This document shows, in pieces, positions 58,614 through 64,000 of a stretch of 64,000 bases of DNA. Each line of letters opens with the position of its first letter. The stretch's first letter is position 1. The notes beneath the pieces were generated by a model. That model was given only the letters and a program-made list of their open reading frames with translations. It searched no databases and was not told the DNA's origin. The stretch comes from Blautia sp. OF03-15BH (GTDB lineage: Bacteria; Bacillota; Clostridia; Lachnospirales; Lachnospiraceae), in NCBI RefSeq assembly GCF_003463065.1, contig NZ_QSCM01000004.1:165770-229769 (forward strand). Reading direction: 5' to 3'. The position numbers were made by a program, and so were the translations under genes.

Positions 58614-59696
58614 TTACTCTTCTTCTGCTTCCTCAGCAGCTGCTTTTGACTGAAGGGCTTTCATGCTCAGGCTGATTTTTTTGTCTTCGCCATTGAAATC
58701 GACCACTTTAGCAGTAATCTCCTGACCTACACTCAGAACATCAGAGGGTTTCTCTACGTGCTCCTGAGAGATCTGAGATACATGAAGCAGAGCGTCTACG
58801 CCCGGCTCCAGCTCAACGAATGCGCCGAAATCGGTCATTCTTGCAACACGACCGGTTACGACATTACCAGCTGCATATTTCTCAGCAGCGGTCAGCCACG
58901 GATTCTGATCTGCAAATTTCAGGCTCAGTGCGATCTTGTCGCCGCTGATGTCTTTGATCAGAACAGTCAGTTTCTCACCAACTTTGAAGGTCTTCTTCGG
59001 ATTCTCTACGCGGCCCCAGGACATCTCAGAGATGTGAAGCAGTCCGTCAGCTCCGCCAAGATCGATAAATGCACCGAAATCGGTAACATTTTTGATCGTT
59101 CCCTCAACAACATCGCCAACATGGATTCTCTCAAAGAGAGCTTTCTGCAACTCAGCCTTTTTAGCAACCAGAAGCTGCTTGCGGTCACCGATGATTCTTC
59201 TTCTTCTCGGATTGAACTCGCTGATAACGAACTCGATCTCCTGACCGGCATATTTCTGAAGGTTTTTCTCATAAGTATCAGATACCAGGCTTGCCGGGAT
59301 GAATACTCTTGCTTCATCTACGACTACGCTTAATCCGCCATCGAGAACCTGTGCTACCGGAGCGGTAAGAACTTCATGATTCTCAAAAGCTTCTTCCAGG
59401 CGTTTGTTGCCTTTCTCAGCTGCCAGACGTTTGTAGGTGAGAAGGACCTGACCCTCACCGTCGTTTACCTTCAGGACTTTGGCTTCCATTGTATCGCCAA
59501 CATGGATTGTCTCTTTTAAGTCGAGGCTGTTATCGTTGGTATACTCACTCTTTGTGATGATACCATCAGCTTTATAACCAATATTCAGAATAATCTCATC
59601 ATCTTTGACATCGATTACGGTACCTTCGACTACCTCTCCATTATGAATTGTTTTGAAAGACTCATCCAGCATTTGTTCAAAGCTCATTTCTGACAT
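58614..59696 (-). CDS. rpsA: 30S ribosomal protein S1
   Basis: A protein of about 360 residues with four S1 (OB-fold) repeats (about 18-85, 100-165, 185-255, 270-340); the last two are the best conserved (GTIKNVTDFGAFIDLGGADG, GRVARMTDFGAFVELEPGVD). It promotes mRNA binding to the 30S subunit; four-repeat S1 is the Firmicute form. The C-terminal tail is Ala/Glu-rich. The start is the ATG at 59696 with GAGGAGG; it overlaps ispH by 20 bp. Confidence 0.95.
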   Translation of the reverse strand: MSEMSFEQMLDESFKTIHNGEVVEGTVIDVKDDEIILNIGYKADGIITKSEYTNDNSLDLKETIHVGDTMEAKVLKVNDGEGQVLLTYKRLAAEKGNKRLEEAFENHEVLTAPVAQVLDGGLSVVVDEARVFIPASLVSDTYEKNLQKYAGQEIEFVISEFNPRRRRIIGDRKQLLVAKKAELQKALFERIHVGDVVEGTIKNVTDFGAFIDLGGADGLLHISEMSWGRVENPKKTFKVGEKLTVLIKDISGDKIALSLKFADQNPWLTAAEKYAAGNVVTGRVARMTDFGAFVELEPGVDALLHVSQISQEHVEKPSDVLSVGQEITAKVVDFNGEDKKISLSMKALQSKAAAEEAEEE

Positions 59697-60528
59697 TGTT
59701 TTGAACCTCCTCAATAATATTATTTGGGGTTGATGCCCCTGCGGTAATACCTACGCAACTAACGGATTGTAGTGAATGCACATCCAAATCATCTAGTGTC
59801 TGTATATAGTAAGTATTTTCACATTCCTGTTTACATATTTCAAATAACTTCTGGGTGTTGCTACTCTGCCTGCCGCCAATGACAACCATCGCATCCACCT
59901 CTTTTGCAATCCGACGGGCTTCTGTCTGGCGCTCCTCGGTCGCATTGCAGATCGTATTTAAAACATGTATATCATAACCCTTTTTTTCAAGAATTTCAAC
60001 TAAATTATTAAATTTCTTGTAATTAAATGTCGTCTGAGACACGACGCAGAGCTTTTTTTCTCCTTTATAGAAGAAATTTTCCGCTTCTTTTTCAGATTCC
60101 AGCACGAAAGCTTCCGTAGAACACCAGCCCTTGATCCCTTCTACTTCCGGGTGACTGCCATTCCCGATGATAATGATATTGTTTCCGGCTTCGCTCTCTT
60201 TCCGGACGATCTTATGGATCTTCAGGACAAAGGGGCAGGTGGCATCCACCAGATGAAGCCCGTTTTTTTCGATGATATCATAAATGTCCTTTGCTACTCC
60301 ATGAGACCGGATGATCACGGTTCCTTCTGTGACTGTCTCAAGTTCTTCCGGAGAATCCAGAACTGCAACTCCTTTTTTCTCCAGATCACGGACCACTTCT
60401 TCGTTATGAATGATCGGTCCGTAGGTGAAAATAGGGCCATTCCCCTTTTCCACCTCTTCGTAAACCGTATTTACGGCACGCTTGACGCCGAAGCAAAAGC
60501 CAGCTGTTTTTGCACGGATCACTTTCAT
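59677..60528 (-). CDS. ispH: 4-hydroxy-3-methylbut-2-enyl diphosphate reductase
   Basis: A 283-residue iron-sulfur enzyme of the final step in the MEP isoprenoid pathway. The three cluster Cys ligands are in TAGFCFGVKRAV (Cys12), DATCPFV and NTICNATEERQ. The substrate His/Ser residues are visible in RSHGV, GSHPEV and SSNTQKL. It overlaps cmk by 4 bp and rpsA by 20 bp, so the three are translationally coupled. In many Clostridia ispH and S1 are fused; here they are separate but overlapping. Confidence 0.97.
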   Translation of the reverse strand: MKVIRAKTAGFCFGVKRAVNTVYEEVEKGNGPIFTYGPIIHNEEVVRDLEKKGVAVLDSPEELETVTEGTVIIRSHGVAKDIYDIIEKNGLHLVDATCPFVLKIHKIVRKESEAGNNIIIIGNGSHPEVEGIKGWCSTEAFVLESEKEAENFFYKGEKKLCVVSQTTFNYKKFNNLVEILEKKGYDIHVLNTICNATEERQTEARRIAKEVDAMVVIGGRQSSNTQKLFEICKQECENTYYIQTLDDLDVHSLQSVSCVGITAGASTPNNIIEEVQNNVRNEL

Positions 60529-61196
60529 GCTTTCTTACGCTCCCGGTATAATTTTCTGATGGCCTCGACCACCTCATCAATATTCATATGGGATGTATCC
60601 AGATAAACGGCATCTTCGGCCTGCTTCAGTGGAGCGATGGCCCGGGTCATATCGCGGTGATCTCTCTCTTCGATCTCTTTTTTGATCTCAGAAAGGGGCT
60701 TTTCCACGCCTTTCTCCTGTAAATCCCTGTAACGGCGCTCTGTCCTGGTCTCCACGCTGGCTGTCAGATAGATCTTCAGTTCTGCATCCGGCAGTACATT
60801 CGTACCGATATCTCTGCCGTCCATCAGAACGTCATGAGCCTTTGCCAGATCTCTCTGAAGATCCAGAAGAGCCGCCCGCACTGCCGGAATGGCTGAAATT
60901 GTCGATGCCATATTGCCGACACTCTCTGCACGGAGACGGTCTGTCACATTTTTACCGTTTACCAGTACCTGCTGCTCTCCATTTTCGTAAGCAATCGATA
61001 CCTTTACACTCTTTACCGCCTCTTTGACCTTTTCTGTATCCTCCGGAGATACTCCTTCGTCTACAAGGAAAACAGCCAGGGCACGATAAAGAGCTCCTGT
61101 ATCTACATAGATAAAGGAGAGCTCCTGGGCCGTCCGGCGTGCGATGGTACTTTTGCCTGCACCGGCCGGTCCGTCAATCGCAATGTTGAATCCCAT
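60525..61196 (-). CDS. cmk: (d)CMP kinase
   Basis: A 223-residue nucleoside monophosphate kinase. Walker A DGPAGAGKSTIARR is at about 8-21, the CMP-binding region includes DTGALYRALA, and the lid contains RYRDLQEKG. The start is the ATG at 61196, behind AGGAGG; a longer frame upstream lies in the flavoprotein gene. It supplies CDP/dCDP. Confidence 0.95.
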   Translation of the reverse strand: MGFNIAIDGPAGAGKSTIARRTAQELSFIYVDTGALYRALAVFLVDEGVSPEDTEKVKEAVKSVKVSIAYENGEQQVLVNGKNVTDRLRAESVGNMASTISAIPAVRAALLDLQRDLAKAHDVLMDGRDIGTNVLPDAELKIYLTASVETRTERRYRDLQEKGVEKPLSEIKKEIEERDHRDMTRAIAPLKQAEDAVYLDTSHMNIDEVVEAIRKLYRERKKA

Positions 61197-61206
61197 TGAT
61201 AACCTC

Positions 61207-62433
61207 CTAAATTCCTTTTCCGGCTGCATAGGCGGTGGACCAGGCGATCTGAAGATTAAAACCTCCCGTAAGAGCATCCAGATCCAGGATCTCGCCTGCA
61301 AAAAACAGTCCGGATACCAGCTTGGACTCCATCGTGGAAGGATTGACCTCCTTTACACAGACTCCACCTCTGGTAATAATAGCTTCATTATAATCTCTGA
61401 ATCCGGTTACGGTCAACCTGAAATTTTTAATTTTTTCTACAAATTGCAATCTTTCTGTCTTTTCTATCGCATTTACCTGCTTTTCAGGCTCAATTCCTGA
61501 TCTTTCTACCATGACAGGAATGAGTTTTGATGGAAAGAGACCGCCCAGAACATTTTTGAACTGTTTGTTTTTCTCTTTGGAAAAATCTCTCAGGAGACGG
61601 TCATCCAACTGTTCCGGGCTCAGAGCCGGTTTCAGATCGATGGATAGTGTCAGTTCCTGTCCGCGGAATTTCTTCGGCACCTGGCTGCTGGCACTTAAGA
61701 TCAGAGGTCCCGTCACGCCAAAATGAGTAAACATCATCTCGCCGAAATCTTCATAAAAGCATTTCTTCCCGGCAGAAAGGGAGACACGGACATTCTTAAG
61801 AGACAGTCCCTGAAGGCGCCGGCAGTCCTCTTCTTTTACATTCATAGGAACCAGTGCCGGAGAAAGCTCTGTGATCTTATGCCCCAGCTTCTCTGCAAAG
61901 CGATAGCCGTCACCGGTCGATCCCGTACTCGGGTAGGAAAGACCGCCGGTGGCAAGGATCACTGCATCTCCCGTTTCCTTGGTTCCATCCGAAAAAAGGA
62001 GACCTGTCACCCGTCCTTCTTCCGTAAGGATTTCTTTTGCTTCTATATTTAAATGTACCTGAACGCCAAGAGCACGCATCCTTCTTGTAAGGGCTCCGAT
62101 CACATCGGAAGAATGATCAGATAGGGGAAACACTCTTTCTCCCCGTTCCACTTTTGTTTTCGTACCGTTCTCTTCAAAAAAAGCAATGGCATCCTGATTG
62201 GTGAAGCCATAGAAGGAACTGTAGAGAAACTTGCTGTTGCTGCAGACGTTGTTGAAAAGGGCTTCCATCTCACAGGCATTGGTGAGATTACAGCGGCCTT
62301 TTCCTGTAATGTACAGTTTTTTTCCACATTTTTCATTTTTTTCAAACAGATGGACCTCGTGGCCTTCCTCCGCCGCCGAGATCGCTGCAAACATTCCGGC
62401 AGCTCCGCCGCCGATAACCAGAACTTTTTTCAT
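61207..62433 (-). CDS. NAD(P)/FAD-dependent oxidoreductase (HI0933/BaiN-like)
   Basis: A 408-residue flavoprotein. The FAD-binding GGGAAGMFAAISAAEEGHEV is at about 8-27, the family motif is TGKGRCNLTNA (about 48), the second glycine motif ILATGGLSYPSTGSTGDGY is in the middle, and the C-terminal GGFNLQIAWSTAYAAGKGI closes the FAD site. Relatives are predicted aminoacetone- or steroid-type reductases (one, BaiN, acts on bile acids), but function is not assigned for most members. It is 10 bp upstream of cmk. Confidence 0.92.
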   Translation of the reverse strand: MKKVLVIGGGAAGMFAAISAAEEGHEVHLFEKNEKCGKKLYITGKGRCNLTNACEMEALFNNVCSNSKFLYSSFYGFTNQDAIAFFEENGTKTKVERGERVFPLSDHSSDVIGALTRRMRALGVQVHLNIEAKEILTEEGRVTGLLFSDGTKETGDAVILATGGLSYPSTGSTGDGYRFAEKLGHKITELSPALVPMNVKEEDCRRLQGLSLKNVRVSLSAGKKCFYEDFGEMMFTHFGVTGPLILSASSQVPKKFRGQELTLSIDLKPALSPEQLDDRLLRDFSKEKNKQFKNVLGGLFPSKLIPVMVERSGIEPEKQVNAIEKTERLQFVEKIKNFRLTVTGFRDYNEAIITRGGVCVKEVNPSTMESKLVSGLFFAGEILDLDALTGGFNLQIAWSTAYAAGKGI

Positions 62434-62446
62434 TTTTTTCTCCTTC

Positions 62447-63205
62447 TCATACCTTGCTTCCCTGATGAAAGATCTCTATTTCACCATCAAAAGGATCCAT
62501 CTCATCCCTTCCGTACACCTGATAATCATCATAGAGCTGATCCAGTGTATCAATGGACTGCTTCAGGGAATCCTGATTTCTGAGACAGAGAGCCACGATC
62601 AGCGCATTGATCACGCTTAACGGAGCCGTCAGGGAATCCACCACAGACGCCATCTCACTTCTTGCAATGAGATTGCAGGAAGAATAGAGATTCAGCGGCG
62701 AATGAATGCTGTCTGTGATGGAGATCACCCCAGCGCTCCGGCTGTTAGCCAGTTCCATGGCCTTCACAGTCCGCATGGAATATTTCGGAAAGCTGATGCC
62801 GATGAGAACATCACCTGCCCCGATCCGCATCAGCTGTTCAAAGATCTCACTGGCACTGTTCGTCCGTACCACATGGACCTCATCAAATAACATATTGAGG
62901 TAAAAGCCCAGGAAATCTGCCAGGGGTTCGCAGCTCCGGATCCCTACGATGTAGATTTTTTTCGCATTCTGGATCAGTTCGGCTGCCATGGAAAAAGCCT
63001 CTTTGTCCAGGCTTTCCATCGTTCCTCTGATGTTTTCCATATCGGACTGAAGGATCTCCGTCAGCACCTCTTTTTCCGGTACCTCCGCAAATTTCTCTTT
63101 CATATGGAACATCTTTTTCATCCGTTCAGAAAAACCAAGATTTTCCGTTGTTTCCTTATGTCCCTTCAGCCCCAGTTTTTCCAGCAGTTCCTGAAATGTA
63201 CTCAT
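62447..63205 (-). CDS. RpiR/MurR-type SIS-domain protein lacking the HTH
   Basis: A 252-residue protein with the linker and SIS (sugar-phosphate binding) domain of RpiR regulators (about 80-225; KKIYIVGIRSCEPLADF, GAGDVLIGISFPKYS). The usual N-terminal HTH is missing: the frame begins FQELLEKLGLKGHKE, which resembles the end of the recognition helix, and an in-frame TGA lies just upstream of the ATG. The start has a GAGGA site. It is either a truncated regulator or a sugar-phosphate sensor without DNA binding. It is 13 bp upstream of the flavoprotein gene. Confidence 0.8.
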   Translation of the reverse strand: MSTFQELLEKLGLKGHKETTENLGFSERMKKMFHMKEKFAEVPEKEVLTEILQSDMENIRGTMESLDKEAFSMAAELIQNAKKIYIVGIRSCEPLADFLGFYLNMLFDEVHVVRTNSASEIFEQLMRIGAGDVLIGISFPKYSMRTVKAMELANSRSAGVISITDSIHSPLNLYSSCNLIARSEMASVVDSLTAPLSVINALIVALCLRNQDSLKQSIDTLDQLYDDYQVYGRDEMDPFDGEIEIFHQGSKV

Positions 63206-63242
63206 GTCACTTTTTCCTCATCTTTCCACTCTTTTTCTTTTG

Positions 63243-63326
63243 TCAGTGAAGTTCATGCCAGACCGCATATGCGGTTGCCGCAGCAACGATCACGATCAGA
63301 ACTACCGCAAAAATATTTGATCCCAT
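63243..63326 (-). CDS. 27-residue membrane peptide
   Basis: A tiny frame behind a GGAGG site eight bases before the ATG. It reads MGSNIFAVVLIVIVAAATAY as a single hydrophobic helix, then AVWHELH. It has neither the charged tail nor the antisense RNA of the toxin at 48832. It overlaps the 3' end of the unknown membrane protein gene in another frame. Its reality rests on the ribosome-binding site and the coherent helix. Confidence 0.5.
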   Translation of the reverse strand: MGSNIFAVVLIVIVAAATAYAVWHELH

Positions 63327-63795
63327 ATAGATAACCTCCGGTCTTTTTTATAAAACAATCGCTTTTTTCTGTTTTATGACCGGTTTTATCCTTCTGTCCG
63401 TCCTGCCTGTGTATATAGCGGATCACCGCCTCCTTCAGGGAAATGCAGGCTTCTGCCTGTTCTCCTGTCATACAGACAAAACGAAGCCTCAGGAGAAAAT
63501 AAAGCACGCACAAAAGTTCCAGCGTAACTGTCACCGCGCCTGATTCCCGCTCCTCCGCATGGCGTCTCATTCCGGGAAACAGTCGGAGCATCAGTGTCCG
63601 GACTCCGGAGAGTTCTTCCACATTCACATGCTCCGTCACGGAAAAGTGCTCACTCTGCCAGGTACAGGAAGCGGCAGGACTCTCGGCCGCGTATCCGCTG
63701 TTTTCCGGTCTCACACTGAGAAAAAGAGCGGAAAACAACACAAAAAAGACGACCACTGCAGCCGTGATCTTTCTTCTCTTTCCTGTCATTGGCAT
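63253..63795 (-). CDS. Membrane-anchored protein of unknown function
   Basis: A protein of about 180 residues with an N-terminal membrane segment or signal (about 9-27; ITAAVVVFFVLFSALFLSV), an exported-looking central part, a second hydrophobic patch (about 95-108) and a basic C-terminus. No family recognised. GGGGAGG lies ahead of the ATG at 63795 (63804 is an alternative). Its last 25 residues overlap the 27-residue peptide gene in another frame, so the true C-terminus is uncertain. It is probably first gene of the SIS-flavoprotein-cmk-ispH-rpsA run. Confidence 0.6.
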   Translation of the reverse strand: MPMTGKRRKITAAVVVFFVLFSALFLSVRPENSGYAAESPAASCTWQSEHFSVTEHVNVEELSGVRTLMLRLFPGMRRHAEERESGAVTVTLELLCVLYFLLRLRFVCMTGEQAEACISLKEAVIRYIHRQDGQKDKTGHKTEKSDCFIKKTGGYLYGIKYFCGSSDRDRCCGNRICGLA

Positions 63796-63827
63796 AGAGC
63801 TCACCTCCCCTTTCCTGCATTCTGAAT

Positions 63828-64000
63828 CAATTCGTAGGCATCAGTTGAGGATAAAAGACCTTTTGCCCCCAACTGATGCCTACGAATTGCTCCGCTGCAA
63901 AGCAGCTCCCGCAATTCTATAAACATTCGAAATCCGCTGATTTACTGCGTAAATCGCTGCTTTCTCATGTTTGGCGGGTCCCAAGTTCAAAAGCCTTATC
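63828..64000 (+). repeat. Structured palindromic repeat, copy C (cut by the window end)
   Basis: It opens with 19-bp perfect arms (63828-63846 and 63871-63889) around AAAA-gacc-TTTT, then an ATTGC/GCAAT hairpin with inner GCTGC/GCAGC, and a nested hairpin AAACAT/ATGTTT enclosing the same inner hairpin as copy B. It reaches GGGTCCCAAGTTCAAAAGCC, where the window stops. Confidence 0.78.

Overview
The window looks like a chromosomal segment of a low-to-mid GC gut Firmicute of the class Clostridia, most likely family Lachnospiraceae. The evidence is the gene set: an Rnf complex in the order C-D-G-E-A-B, a GGGtGRT/scaffold pair, three T-box leaders, a cmk-ispH-rpsA cluster, sporulation-type cell-wall proteins, and near-consensus SigA promoters with Clostridia-style Shine-Dalgarno sites. 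Genus and species cannot be read from the sequence. There is no prophage, transposase, rRNA operon or CRISPR array.

Layout. 1-8005: minus-strand housekeeping genes: the end of queA, a histidine phosphatase, pheT-pheS behind a Phe T-box, a BrkB/YihY membrane protein, a SpoIID-like protein and galM. 8118-8345: a free-standing structured RNA, probably 6S RNA. 8380-13890: thrC, a SleB/CwlJ-type hydrolase, and leuA behind a Leu T-box. 14010-24475: a MATE pump, an Xaa-Pro aminopeptidase, a MarR-controlled heterodimeric ABC exporter, tRNA-Pro(GGG), ilvN-ilvC and a CBS protein. 24671-33509: sbcCD in an operon with a two-gene ABC system, then a divergent three-gene unit (small protein, VWA-like, MoxR-like ATPase). 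33519-37854: nrdG-dut, and a trpXYZ-type ABC importer whose T-box reads UGG (Trp).

37976-46490 is the accessory core. It holds two ABC exporter half-transporters, decayed duplicated fragments, an acetyltransferase, an AT-rich secreted-protein cassette, a 51-aa Phr/PapR-like pre-peptide, and an XRE-TPR regulator with two HTH domains that overlaps the peptide gene tail to tail. Three promoters here (peptide, secreted-protein cassette, exporter operon) carry the same operator-like word, each exactly 17 bp upstream of its -10 hexamer. I read this as a probable peptide-signalling (RRNPP-like) regulon with its own exporter. It is the best candidate for an undescribed system in the window.

46649-49172: a LysR regulator, an AEC transporter, and a compact type I toxin-antitoxin locus (29-aa membrane toxin, convergent antisense RNA with two short repeats, shared terminator) built like the Fst/par locus. 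49173-57064: GGGtGRT/scaffold pair, a DMT exporter and the rnfCDGEAB operon. 57528-63795: an RNase H-fold protein, then rpsA, ispH, cmk, a BaiN-like flavoprotein, an RpiR-type SIS protein without its HTH, and small membrane proteins. A family of large structured palindromic repeats (11351, 57305, 63828) with compensatory base changes, a perfect 39-bp repeat pair (21902, 57126) and a cloverleaf-shaped element (13422) lie in the intergenic regions.
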